From Burkholderia sp. SRS-46 (GTDB lineage: Bacteria > Pseudomonadota > Gammaproteobacteria > Burkholderiales > Burkholderiaceae), in assembly GCF_004343775.1 (NCBI RefSeq), contig NZ_PTXL01000002.1, forward strand, positions 682,001 to 746,000: 64,000 bases of DNA, written 5' to 3'. The notes under the pieces are model-generated. The model made no database searches. It had not been told where the DNA came from and worked only from the letters and a program-made list of their open reading frames with translations. Both the position numbers and the translations under genes were made by a program. Numbering within the stretch: position 1 is the stretch's first letter; every line of letters begins with the position of its first letter. Positions 52,406-60,892 of the stretch are shown here, one piece after another.

Positions 52406-53662
52406 TTATTGAAGGAGCACCGGCACCATCGGCCCGACGGAGCCAAGGTTGCCCGGCACGCCTTCGGTGGCGCACGGGCTGCCCGCCATCGACGACGAGC
52501 CGCGATATTCGAGGTGCACCGGGCCCGCGCCACCGCCCGAGTCCATCGGGTCGAGCATCAGCATGCAATCCCACTGCAGCACCGGCGCGCTGTGGCCGCT
52601 CAGCAGCTGTGTGCAGTCGACTTCGGGCGCCAGCACCATGCGGCGGTCCGAGCCGGCCGTGTAGTTGCTCGCCGAATACGAGCCGCTCGTGTTGATGCCG
52701 GTCGTGGCGTCGCCCTGGTAGCTGGCGAACGTCTGGCGCTTGGCCACGAAGTCCGCGTAGGCATTCCTCCCCGCGGACCAGGTGGTCGTGTTGTACGTCC
52801 AGCCGGTGAAATCCGGCGTGCCGTCCGCCGGCCCCTTGAACGGGTTGTGGTAGACGCCGAAGCGGGTATTCCACGCGTCGCCGCTCGACACCTTGTTCCC
52901 CGGCGAGCCGATGCTCGAGCCGACCGCCGGCAGGTTGCAGTAGTTGCCGGTCAGTTCCTTGGTGATCTCCGACGCGCTGTTCGAACCGTCGAGCGCGGCC
53001 CAGCCGAAGTTGCCGGCACCGTAGCTCGGCGGCGAGCCCGTCTTCGACGCGATCCAGTCGCCGATGTTGTAGGTCGCGCCGGCCACCGGCGGGCTCACGT
53101 TGGTGCCCGCCTTGCAGATGAACACGGGAATCGCGCAGGTCGTCTGCGCGGGCCCGACGGTCGCGACCGCGGCGGCCGACACGGCGGCGTTCGCGATGTT
53201 GACGCCCGGGATCACGTTCAGCGTCTGGATGAACCAGTTCGCGATGTTGCCCAGCGCCGTCGTGCATTTCACGTACTTGATCGTGGACGGCGACGAGACC
53301 GAGCCCTTCGGCAGGAACGGATTGGTCAGCGCATCGCTGAACGTGACGCTCGAATCCGTCTGCAGCTGCACCGCGTTCTGCTGGAACAGCGCGAAATTCT
53401 GGTGGCCGGCGGTGATGCCGGCCGCCTCCGAAACCGACAGGTTCACCGTGGCGCCTGTCAGGTCACGCGCAGCCGCCAATGCACAGGCATCGGCGCTGTT
53501 CTGCAGTTCGCTGCGCGTGACGTACAACTTGCCAAGATCCAGCGCGAGGCCGACGAACCCGATCAGCACCGCCAGCGCGATTGCGACGATGACCGCAACG
53601 GCGCCGCGCTGGCGGCGCATGCCGCGAGCGGCAGGTCGAGCATGTTGAGCAACGCGGGACAT
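52406..53662 (-). CDS. tadG: TadG-like protein
   Basis: 418 residues. RRQRGAVAVIVAIALAVLIGFVGLALDLGKLYVTRSELQNSADACALAAAR is the TadG/Tad-associated N-terminal helix. Beyond about residue 110 it is a Gly/Ser/Thr/Asn-rich extracytoplasmic domain with several Cys, like other proteobacterial TadG proteins. Proposed to act with TadE/TadF in pilus assembly or as a minor exterior component. Confidence 0.87.
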   Translation of the reverse strand: MSRVAQHARPAARGMRRQRGAVAVIVAIALAVLIGFVGLALDLGKLYVTRSELQNSADACALAAARDLTGATVNLSVSEAAGITAGHQNFALFQQNAVQLQTDSSVTFSDALTNPFLPKGSVSSPSTIKYVKCTTALGNIANWFIQTLNVIPGVNIANAAVSAAAVATVGPAQTTCAIPVFICKAGTNVSPPVAGATYNIGDWIASKTGSPPSYGAGNFGWAALDGSNSASEITKELTGNYCNLPAVGSSIGSPGNKVSSGDAWNTRFGVYHNPFKGPADGTPDFTGWTYNTTTWSAGRNAYADFVAKRQTFASYQGDATTGINTSGSYSASNYTAGSDRRMVLAPEVDCTQLLSGHSAPVLQWDCMLMLDPMDSGGGAGPVHLEYRGSSSMAGSPCATEGVPGNLGSVGPMVPVLLQ

Positions 53663-53686
53663 GGCACTCTCCCTGAGTAGCTGTCG

Positions 53687-53986
53687 TTATTGGTTACCGG
53701 ACTTGCTGATGCCGATCACGAACGCATTCGCCTTCGGCTCGGGCGCCTGGAACGACTTGTCGTAGTTGTCCAGCGCGGCCGCCGCGGCGGTGCCCGACAT
53801 GGCCGGCCTGGCCGGCGCGTGGTCCGCGGCATGCGGATCGATGATCTGCGCTTGCGTCACGGCACGCACCGATTCGCCGAACCGGGTGTCCCACACCGGC
53901 GTCGATGTCATGCAGCCCGCGAGCGCGGTGACGAGCGGCGCGGCCAGGGCCAGGCGACGCACGATTACGAGGTAGGCGGATTTCAT
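53687..53986 (-). CDS. Small lipoprotein of the Tad operon
   Basis: 99 residues. Lipobox LVTALAGC with a basic start (MKSAYLVIVRR). The mature part is Ala-rich with no domain recognised. The ATG at 53986 has AAGGGGAAG upstream. Its place between secretin and TadG fits the CpaD/RcpB-type helper lipoproteins, but length and sequence do not show it. Confidence 0.8.
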   Translation of the reverse strand: MKSAYLVIVRRLALAAPLVTALAGCMTSTPVWDTRFGESVRAVTQAQIIDPHAADHAPARPAMSGTAAAAALDNYDKSFQAPEPKANAFVIGISKSGNQ

Positions 53987-54006
53987 GGGCTTCCCCTTGA
54001 AGGTCT

Positions 54007-56079
54007 TCAATGATCGGTGGACGACGGCGTCGCGTTCGCGCCGGCGACCTGCTGCGTGCGGCGCTGCTTCGCGGGCGCCGGCTGGGCCGGCGCGGCCTGG
54101 TTCGCCGCGGCGAGGCGCGCCGCGGCCGCTTCGATGCGGGCGATGCGGGCCGCCGTCGCGTCGTCCGCGGCGTGCGGCGCGGCGCTGGCCGGCACCGCCT
54201 CGGCCTTTACCGGCGCGGGTGCCGGTGCCAGCGCCGCCTCGGCCTTCGCCTTCACCGGTGCCGGTGAAGGCGCGGGCGCCTTCGCGGGGGCATGCGTGTC
54301 GACGAGCGGCTTGGCCGGCACGTCCTGCGTCGCGACCGGCATCGCCGACGTCACCGCCTTGGCGGCCGCATCGGCCTGCGCGGTGCGCGGCGCCGGCAGC
54401 GCGGCGGTGGCGGCAGGCGTGCTGTCCTGCTTCGGCGCGGGCGTCGGCGCGGGGGCCTGGTCAGGCGCCGGCGCTTGCGATTGCGGCATCGGCGGCTGCG
54501 CCGGCGCGGCTTCGCTGGCGGGCATCCGGCCATGCTTGCGCAGGCCGCCGCGCCCTTCCATGTTGCCGGTCGCGAACACGTCCGCTTCGTTGGTCCGCGT
54601 GAAGCTGTCGGTCGGCAGCGGCACGTCGGCGGTCTGCAGCGGCTTCACCAGGTGCGGCGTGATGATGAAGATCAGCTCGGTGCGGTCCTGCTGGAACGAC
54701 GTGCTGCGGGCCAGCGCGCCCAACACCGGAATTTCGCCGATGCCCGGCACCGCCTTCAGCGCGCCCGAGACGTTGTCCTTGATCAGCCCGCCGATCGCGA
54801 ACGTCTCGCCGTCGGCCATCTGCACCGTCGTCGACGCGCGCCGGGTCGTGATCAGCGGCAGGATCGACGCGCCCGCGACGTTGGTCGCGGTGAGCGTGAC
54901 GCCCGTCTGCGACAGCTCCGACACTTCCGGCGCGACCTTCAGGCTGATGCGGCCGTTGCCCAGCACCGTCGGCAGGAATTTCAGCGCGACGCCGAATTCC
55001 TCCTCCTGCAGCGTGATCGTCGTGCCGCCGCCGTTATTGCTCTGCGGCACCGGGATGAAGATCTTGCCGCCCGCGAGGAACGTCGCCTCCTGGCCGCTGA
55101 TCGTCACGAGGTTCGGCTCCGCGAGGATCTTGACGAGGTTGTCGGTGTTCTGCGCATCCACCGCGACGCTGAACGGCCGGTTGTTCGCCTTGTTCGCGAC
55201 GATGCCGCTCGCGACGCCCGCCAGCAGGTTGCTCACCAGCGCGCCGCTCCACGAACCGAAGCCGCCCTGGATGTTGAACGCCGAGCCGAGCTGGTTGATC
55301 AGCGTCTTCGACACCTCGGCGACCTTCACCTCGAGCATCACCTGCTGCGGCGCGGTCACGGTGAGCATGTTGAGCACGTTGCCGCCCTTGTTCTCGCCGT
55401 TGCCGCCGCTGCCGCTGTTCGCATAGGCCTTCGCGATCGCGGCGGCCTGCTGCGCGGCCTGCGAGCTCGACACGTTGCCCGCGAGCACGATCGTGTCGGC
55501 CGCGGTCGACACGTGGATGTCGCGCTCGCCCGGCATCAGCTGACCGAGCGACGCCTGCAGGCCGCCCGCGTCGGCGCCGACCGCCACGTCGATGACCCGG
55601 CACGCGCCGCTCTTGCCCTGCACGATCATGTTGGTCGTGCCGACCGCCAGCCCGAGGATGTAGAGCGTCTGCGGCGACACCATCGTCGCCTGCGCGACCG
55701 CCGGATTGCCGATCGTGCGGTTGCGCACGGGTTCGGGCATCGGCACGAGCATCGACTTGCCGAGCGGCACGCTGACGGACATCGAGTCGCGCACCGCGCC
55801 GACGCAGTTCGGCCCGCGCAGCGGCCCGGATGCGGCGGCGGCCGCGCCGGCGGCAGGCGCCGGCGTCATGCTGATCGTCATCTGCATCGGCCCCTTGCCC
55901 ATCGCCGCCGGTGCGCTCGCCGGGCCGCCCTTCATCAGGGCACCCGCCTCGGCGCCGACCTGCGCGACCGCGCTATAGACGTTGAACCAGCCGGCGCACA
56001 GCAGGGCTGCGGCCATCGCGCCGTGCAGGGCGCGCGTACGCGCCGGCCCGGCTCCAGAACGTTGCGGTTTGATCTTCAT
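54007..56079 (-). CDS. rcpA: Tad outer-membrane secretin RcpA/CpaC with long tail
   Basis: 690 residues. Sec signal-like helix near the start, a BON-like and N-domain region (about 90-260), and the secretin channel domain (GTTITLQEEEFGVALKFLP, SELSQTGVTL, RRASTTVQMADGETFAIGGLI, ELIFIITPHLVKPL). Residues 520-690 (54010-54522) form an Ala/Pro-rich low-complexity tail with repeated PAPAP and a short charged helix (DDATAARIARIEAAAARLAAA). Such a tail is not part of the basic family. GGGGGAT precedes the ATG at 56079. Confidence 0.92.
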   Translation of the reverse strand: MKIKPQRSGAGPARTRALHGAMAAALLCAGWFNVYSAVAQVGAEAGALMKGGPASAPAAMGKGPMQMTISMTPAPAAGAAAAASGPLRGPNCVGAVRDSMSVSVPLGKSMLVPMPEPVRNRTIGNPAVAQATMVSPQTLYILGLAVGTTNMIVQGKSGACRVIDVAVGADAGGLQASLGQLMPGERDIHVSTAADTIVLAGNVSSSQAAQQAAAIAKAYANSGSGGNGENKGGNVLNMLTVTAPQQVMLEVKVAEVSKTLINQLGSAFNIQGGFGSWSGALVSNLLAGVASGIVANKANNRPFSVAVDAQNTDNLVKILAEPNLVTISGQEATFLAGGKIFIPVPQSNNGGGTTITLQEEEFGVALKFLPTVLGNGRISLKVAPEVSELSQTGVTLTATNVAGASILPLITTRRASTTVQMADGETFAIGGLIKDNVSGALKAVPGIGEIPVLGALARSTSFQQDRTELIFIITPHLVKPLQTADVPLPTDSFTRTNEADVFATGNMEGRGGLRKHGRMPASEAAPAQPPMPQSQAPAPDQAPAPTPAPKQDSTPAATAALPAPRTAQADAAAKAVTSAMPVATQDVPAKPLVDTHAPAKAPAPSPAPVKAKAEAALAPAPAPVKAEAVPASAAPHAADDATAARIARIEAAAARLAAANQAAPAQPAPAKQRRTQQVAGANATPSSTDH

Positions 56080-56179
56080 TTCGTCTGATCCCCCGAGTAC
56101 CCGGCGGCTGCCGGGCTTGACTGTCAAAGGCCGCCGCTTGCGGCGAGCGGCCTGGATGCTGCACGTGTTGTTGATGAAT

Positions 56180-57022
56180 TCAGAAGCATTCGACGCTGCC
56201 CGCGACGCCGGACAGCACGCCGATGCAGTCGCGCCGCGCGGCCGGAGCCGCATGCGACGCCACGTGCACCCGCACCGTCCGCGTACGCACCACCGGCGCC
56301 GACGCGACGATCGGAGCGGCCGGCTTGCCGAGCAGCGTGAGCTTGGTCGCGCCGTCGGTGTTCAGCGTCTGCTTGTCGACCTGGTTGCGCAGCACGAGCG
56401 ACAGCGTGCCGACACTGCGCGCGACGTCGAGCTTCTCGGCCTGCTCCGGCGACACTTCGAGCGTCACCGCGTTGACGACCTTCGGTGCCGTATCGTCGCG
56501 GCTCACCTGCTGCGCGACCGCCAGCACCAGGATGTGCTCGAGCACGATCTTCGAGATGCTCTGCTGGTTGTCGGTCTTGCCCGGCTCCTGCGTGTTGACG
56601 ATCACGTCGACGTAGTTGCCCGGCAGCGCGAAGCCCGCGACGCCGACCACGTCGTTCACGCGCACCGTGATCGCGCGGTTGCCCGCGCCGATCACCGCGG
56701 ACAGCCCGCCCTTGGTGCCGAGCGGCGCGAGCTTCGCCTCGAGCACCGGCTCGCCGCGTGCGAGGCTGGTGCGCACGACGCGCCCTTCGAGCACCTTCGT
56801 ATCGGTGAACGCGCCGGGCGGCACGCTGCTCGACGGCCAGCTGACGGTGCGGATCTGGGCCGGCCCGATCGGCTCGCCCAGGTTGAGGTCGGTGGCCGCG
56901 ACGGCAACCTGCGTCACGGCGCTGGTGGACGTTTGCACGAGCCACCGCGATGCGAACGCGACGGCGGCGAGACCCGCCACCATGGCGATGATCAGCATCG
57001 TGATTGCGCGACTGTTTTTCAT
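56180..57022 (-). CDS. rcpC: Tad pilus assembly protein RcpC/CpaB
   Basis: 280 residues. N-terminal membrane anchor (AITMLIIAMVAGLAAVAFASRWLV), SAF domain and the CpaB C-terminal domain (FALPGNYVDVIV, VTLEVSPEQAEKL). It probably binds peptidoglycan and connects the secretin to the inner-membrane complex. GAGGAG 7-12 nt upstream fixes 57022. 101 bp before rcpA. Confidence 0.92.
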   Translation of the reverse strand: MKNSRAITMLIIAMVAGLAAVAFASRWLVQTSTSAVTQVAVAATDLNLGEPIGPAQIRTVSWPSSSVPPGAFTDTKVLEGRVVRTSLARGEPVLEAKLAPLGTKGGLSAVIGAGNRAITVRVNDVVGVAGFALPGNYVDVIVNTQEPGKTDNQQSISKIVLEHILVLAVAQQVSRDDTAPKVVNAVTLEVSPEQAEKLDVARSVGTLSLVLRNQVDKQTLNTDGATKLTLLGKPAAPIVASAPVVRTRTVRVHVASHAAPAARRDCIGVLSGVAGSVECF

Positions 57023-57057
57023 GGCAATGCTCCTCGACAGATCGTGAATGAAACGGC

Positions 57058-58458
57058 TCAACCGGAAATCAGCGTGCGGCCCAGGCGGTCGCCCGCCGGC
57101 GGATGCGTGCTGTCCCGCTCGGGTGCGGAACCGAAGTAGCCGGCCCACGCCTCATGCAGCGCCTCTTGCGTGACTTCCATCGGATCGCCGCGATAGCGTG
57201 CCGATGCGGCGACGAGGCGCAGCAGGTCGCCCGGAAAGCAGGCAAGGAAAGCCTTGCCGGTCGGCAGATGCAGCCGGTGTGCGAGGTAGTCGAACGCGTC
57301 GTTGGCCGGCACGAGGCCGAGCGACTTGCACATCGCGTCGAACACCGCGTGGTAGTCCTCGATCGGCATCGGCCCGACGTAGAGCTTCGAGCCGAGGCGG
57401 CGCAGGAACGCGTCGTCGCCGAACTGCGACGGCGCGATGTTGCTCGAGAACACCGGCCACACGTCGAACGGCACGACGAAGCGGTTGCCCGAGCCGAGCG
57501 TCAGCAGGTCGACGCCGCGATCGAGCGGCCGCAGCCAGCGGTTGAGCAGGTCGCGCGGCTCGACGCGCTGGCGGCCGAGGTCGTCGACGATGTACATGCC
57601 CATGTTGGCCTTCATGTGCGGCGGCGCCTGGTAGCAGCCGGACGTATCGTCGTGCCGCAGGTCGAGCTCGTCGAGCGTCAGCTCGCCGCCCGACAGCACC
57701 ATCGGGCGCTCGCACAGGCGCCAGCGGCGGTCGACCGACTGTCCGTCCGGCTGTTGCGCGGCGTCGACGTGCACGAGCGGGTCGTGGATCTGGATGATCT
57801 CGCCGCCCGCGTAGATCGCGTACGGCACCGGCACGTCGCCGCGCATCAGCGTGCCGAGGCGCTCGGCGAGGAAGGTCTTGCCGCTGCCCGCGGGCCCATG
57901 GATCAGCAGCGGGCGCCCGGCGTTCAGCGACGCGGCCGCGGCGTCGATGATCGCCATGTCGTAGACGATCCCCTTGAAGGCCGCCATCACGTCGGCGCGC
58001 GCGATGCGCGTCTTGCGGATCGAATGCGCGTCGACCATCTCGAGGTACGCGTCGAGCGTGACCGGCGCGGGGCCCGCGTAGTTGCTGCGCGCCTTCTCCT
58101 CGATCGCGAGCACGCGGCCCGCGTCGGTCAGGCGGAACGACACGTCGAGATCCGTGGTGCCGCGGTGCGTGATCTCGACCAGGTGTTCGCGCACGAGGAA
58201 CGCGAGCACGTCGTCGAGCACCGAGATCGGCAGGCAGTGCCGCTCGATCAGGTCGGCGTATTCCGAGCGGCCGTGCATCAGCGTCGACTTGAGCACCAGC
58301 CCCGCGACGAAGGTCTCGTGGAGCCCGGTGTCCGCGAGCGTGCGCGGCGCACGCGGCAGCCGCGCGTGGAGTTTCGTGTGAGACTCGCGCGACGGCGCCG
58401 GATCGGGCAGATGAGCGATCTGCGCGTCGCGTCTCGGCTCGTTGTGGTCTGCGTTCAT
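57058..58458 (-). CDS. AAA-type ATPase embedded in the Tad operon
   Basis: 466 residues, not a known core Tad protein. The N-terminal about 165 residues carry a winged-helix-like segment (LPISVLDDVLAFLVREHLVEI, RLTDAGRVLAIEEK). The AAA core (about 170-430) has Walker A GPAGSGKTF (188-196), Walker B MGMYIVDDLGRQ (286-297) and a sensor-like VFSSNIAP. The middle insertion and C-terminal lid resemble MoxR/DnaC-like regulators. It lies between tadV (40 bp) and rcpC (35 bp) in the same operon, so a pilus-linked role is inferred. Confidence 0.78.
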   Translation of the reverse strand: MNADHNEPRRDAQIAHLPDPAPSRESHTKLHARLPRAPRTLADTGLHETFVAGLVLKSTLMHGRSEYADLIERHCLPISVLDDVLAFLVREHLVEITHRGTTDLDVSFRLTDAGRVLAIEEKARSNYAGPAPVTLDAYLEMVDAHSIRKTRIARADVMAAFKGIVYDMAIIDAAAASLNAGRPLLIHGPAGSGKTFLAERLGTLMRGDVPVPYAIYAGGEIIQIHDPLVHVDAAQQPDGQSVDRRWRLCERPMVLSGGELTLDELDLRHDDTSGCYQAPPHMKANMGMYIVDDLGRQRVEPRDLLNRWLRPLDRGVDLLTLGSGNRFVVPFDVWPVFSSNIAPSQFGDDAFLRRLGSKLYVGPMPIEDYHAVFDAMCKSLGLVPANDAFDYLAHRLHLPTGKAFLACFPGDLLRLVAASARYRGDPMEVTQEALHEAWAGYFGSAPERDSTHPPAGDRLGRTLISG

Positions 58459-58498
58459 GATCGCTCCGTTGTCAGCATCGATTGCGCCGGCGGCCCGC

Positions 58499-59038
58499 CT
58501 ACACGGCGGCCGCGAACAACATTCCCAGCGTGCCCGCGGCGATTGCGACGCCGTACGGCAACGCCCCCACCGACGCGACCTGCGCCGGCATCTCGGCCGC
58601 CATGCCCTGCTGCCTGAGCGCGGCGCGCGCCAGCAGGTAGCGGACGTTCGCGAACAGCTGCCGCGCGCGGCCCCGCCACAACACCACCGCCAGCGCGCCG
58701 GCCCCGCCCGCGACGAAGGTCGCGAGCACGATCCAGGCGGCGAGCGCGGGGCCCACCCAGGCGCCGATGGTCAGCATCAGCTTCACGTCGCCGGCCGCCA
58801 TGCCGCGCATCAGGTACAGCGGCATCAGCAGCGCGAAGCCGGTCGCGGCGCCCGCCAGCCACGCGAGCGCACCGGCCCACAGCCCCAGCAGCACGCATTG
58901 CGCGGCCAGCGCGCCGGCGAGACCGACCGCGAGCAGGCGGTTCGGAATGCGGCGGCACGTCAGGTCCGTGCTCGCTGCGACGATCACGAGTGCCGTGACG
59001 CACAGCGGAATCGGGTGGGACGGCATGGCAGGCAACAT
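58499..59038 (-). CDS. tadV: Prepilin peptidase TadV/CpaA
   Basis: 179 residues with about six helices. Catalytic Asp in STDLTCRRIPN (D25) and in AAGDVKLM, the GxGD-type motif with the first Gly changed to Ala. It cleaves the leader of Flp pilins and of TadE/F. The AAA ATPase gene follows. Slightly longer than the minimal family but ordinary. Confidence 0.9.
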   Translation of the reverse strand: MLPAMPSHPIPLCVTALVIVAASTDLTCRRIPNRLLAVGLAGALAAQCVLLGLWAGALAWLAGAATGFALLMPLYLMRGMAAGDVKLMLTIGAWVGPALAAWIVLATFVAGGAGALAVVLWRGRARQLFANVRYLLARAALRQQGMAAEMPAQVASVGALPYGVAIAAGTLGMLFAAAV

Positions 59039-59069
59039 GACGGGCCTCTTCGAGCGTGCTTGGGTGAAA

Positions 59070-59252
59070 TCAGGTCGCTGCCGTGATGCGGGCCGCGACG
59101 TCCTGGTAAAGGTTGCCGAGCGACGTGCCGAGCGACATCACCGCGAACACGATGGCCATCGCAATCAGCGAACCCAGCAGGGCGTATTCGATCGACGTGA
59201 CACCGCGTTCGTCGTCGATCCATCTCGTTACTGCGTTCATTCCGGTTTGCAT
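59070..59252 (-). CDS. flp: Flp-family pilin (third copy, divergent)
   Basis: 60 residues. Leader ending ERG, then VTSIEYALLGSLIAMAIVFAVMSLGTSLGNLYQDVAARITAAT. The Flp EY pair is present but the body differs from the other two copies. It is the one next to the peptidase gene. ATG 59252 with GGAG 6-9 nt upstream. Confidence 0.82.
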   Translation of the reverse strand: MQTGMNAVTRWIDDERGVTSIEYALLGSLIAMAIVFAVMSLGTSLGNLYQDVAARITAAT

Positions 59253-59363
59253 GGCGATCTCCATTGCTTCAGCGATCGAACCGTGGCGCATGCGCTGCGT
59301 GTCTGCCGATACACGTCCGGGCCGGCCAGCCCGGACGCCAGACCGCGCGCGCTGTCATGTGCG

Positions 59364-59576
59364 CTACAGTTCGTTCCCCACGGTCGTGAACACGCCGTTC
59401 AGGTCCTGGCCGACGATCTGCACGGCGCCGATGATCACCACCGCGATCAACGCGGCGATCAGGCCGTACTCGATCGCGGTGACGCCGCTGTCGTCCCGGA
59501 GGAAGGTTGAGCGGCGCACACGGGCCAGCAGTGCGCGCAGGCCGCTGGAGTGCTGCACAAGGACTGTCTGCTTCAT
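59364..59576 (-). CDS. flp: Flp pilin (second copy, long leader)
   Basis: 70 residues. The mature helix VTAIEYGLIAALIAVVIIGAVQIVGQDLNGVFTTVGNEL differs from the first Flp at only two residues. The leader before the cleavage Gly is 31 residues (first copy 17) and rich in Arg/Leu. AGGAG 7-11 nt before 59576 fixes the start. Confidence 0.88.
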   Translation of the reverse strand: MKQTVLVQHSSGLRALLARVRRSTFLRDDSGVTAIEYGLIAALIAVVIIGAVQIVGQDLNGVFTTVGNEL

Positions 59577-59666
59577 GACATGCTCCTCATCGCGTACTGA
59601 AGTCGTCATCCATCGATTCAAGAAAGGTGACGGGCGAATCAACCGTGAACTCGCCCGTCGGCGGGT

Positions 59667-59837
59667 TCACAGTTCGTTGCCGATCGTCGTAAAGACGCCA
59701 TTGAGATCCTGGCCGACGATCCGCACCGCGCCGATGATGACGACGGCAATCAGTGCTGCGATGAGGCCGTACTCGATGGCGGTCACGCCGTCTTCGTCAC
59801 GGACGAACTTCTTCACTTGTTGAACGAGCTTGGACAT
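59667..59837 (-). CDS. flp: Flp pilin, major
   Basis: 56 residues. Leader MSKLVQQVKKFVRDEDG and mature VTAIEYGLIAALIAVVIIG onward, a canonical Flp. It is the first gene after the presumed promoter region, with a good AAGGGAG ribosome site 6-12 nt upstream, so it is probably the main pilus subunit. Confidence 0.92.
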   Translation of the reverse strand: MSKLVQQVKKFVRDEDGVTAIEYGLIAALIAVVIIGAVRIVGQDLNGVFTTIGNEL

Positions 59838-60892
59838 GGTTATCTCCCTTCGGATGGCTAAATAAATCCCCTTGTCACCATTGACTCGGGGGCACTGCTT
59901 CTGCTGCTGGCACTGCAAGAAAATCAGAACGTGAAGATCGGCCGCAGCGGCACGGGTGCGCGTGCGCACATGCCCTTGCGGGCCGATTCGACGAACGAGG
60001 AAATGCGTCTCGGGTGCGCATGCGTGGCGATCTGCCGGATGCGCTTGCCGCCCGAAGCTGGCTGGATGCCGGTCGACGCGGGTCGGCCGGACGAATGGCG
60101 CGCAGACGTCCGGCCGTGTGCCGTGGCGCTGCGTTGGCGGCTCGCAAGCCGCGTGGTGCTTTGGTCCATCATTTTGTTACCCCCGACTTCCGTCTTTTCG
60201 CATTCTTCTGGCAAACCGGACGATGCCGGCGCCCCGCTGGTCAGGCGGCGACTTCCCTGTGAGACCGGATGCGGCGCTGTTCCGCCTGGCTCCGGGCTCC
60301 ACCCCTTGGGTGACGCCGGCTTCGATCCTGGTGTAGTCGATGTCTGGATCGGCCGGACGTCGTGTCGTCGACTTCCGCGAGTCACCTGTCGCAAGGAGCG
60401 GGCCAGCCCGGGTCCGATCCAGTCCGCACAAGGGGTTCGGGTCGGTGCACCCGGGCACGGAGGTGGCACGGGCCGCCGGAAGTTGCGCTTCTGATACATC
60501 GGCGCCGCCGCGCGCCGCCGCCCGACCCGCGCAAAGCCCCGTCGGACAAGGCTCAAAAAATTTTCTCGGGATTTTCCCGAAGCCGCGCCGCCGCGCGCGC
60601 CGGGCGGCAAGCGTGCAGGTTCGCATCGCCCGGACACCCGAAATGTTTCAGCCCCGAAACACGATCGCCCGAATCGCCGCCTCGAGGCCCTCCCGTCACA
60701 CCGTTTTCAGCGGATTTCCCGTTTTTAAACACACGGTTAAACCGGTGGCGATTTGCATCGACGGGCGTTTTTTTCTAACAATGGAATGGCCGGACGCAGC
60801 CAGAAAGCGAACATGCTTCGACGTCCGAGCGATACCACAACGGATAAACGGGCTGCAGCCACCACGCAGCCCCCACCTGCAGGCGGGGCATC
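59838..60892. other. 1.05-kb divergent non-coding region
   Basis: Promoters of the Tad operon (left) and the glycosyltransferase operon (right) must lie here. No coding frame in it has a plausible product. GGCCGGACG occurs at 60085, 60351 and 60788, and inverted at 60107. AT-rich islands sit near 60550-60580 (with TCGGGA-TTT-TCCCGA at 60566-60580) and 60715-60780. No sigma-54 type -24/-12 pair was found. Confidence 0.55.
60734..60744 (+). promoter_or_regulatory. Palindrome before the glycosyltransferase operon
   Basis: CGGTT-A-AACCG, an 11-bp dyad in an AT-rich patch. A TTGCAT at 60753 with TAACAA 17 bp later is a weak promoter candidate just downstream, about 110-140 bp before the first gene. 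Confidence 0.35.

Noticed and set aside
59924-60637. 237-codon minus-strand frame upstream of the Flp gene
   Set aside because: No ribosome site, no family likeness, Arg/Pro/Ser-rich composition; treated as non-coding.
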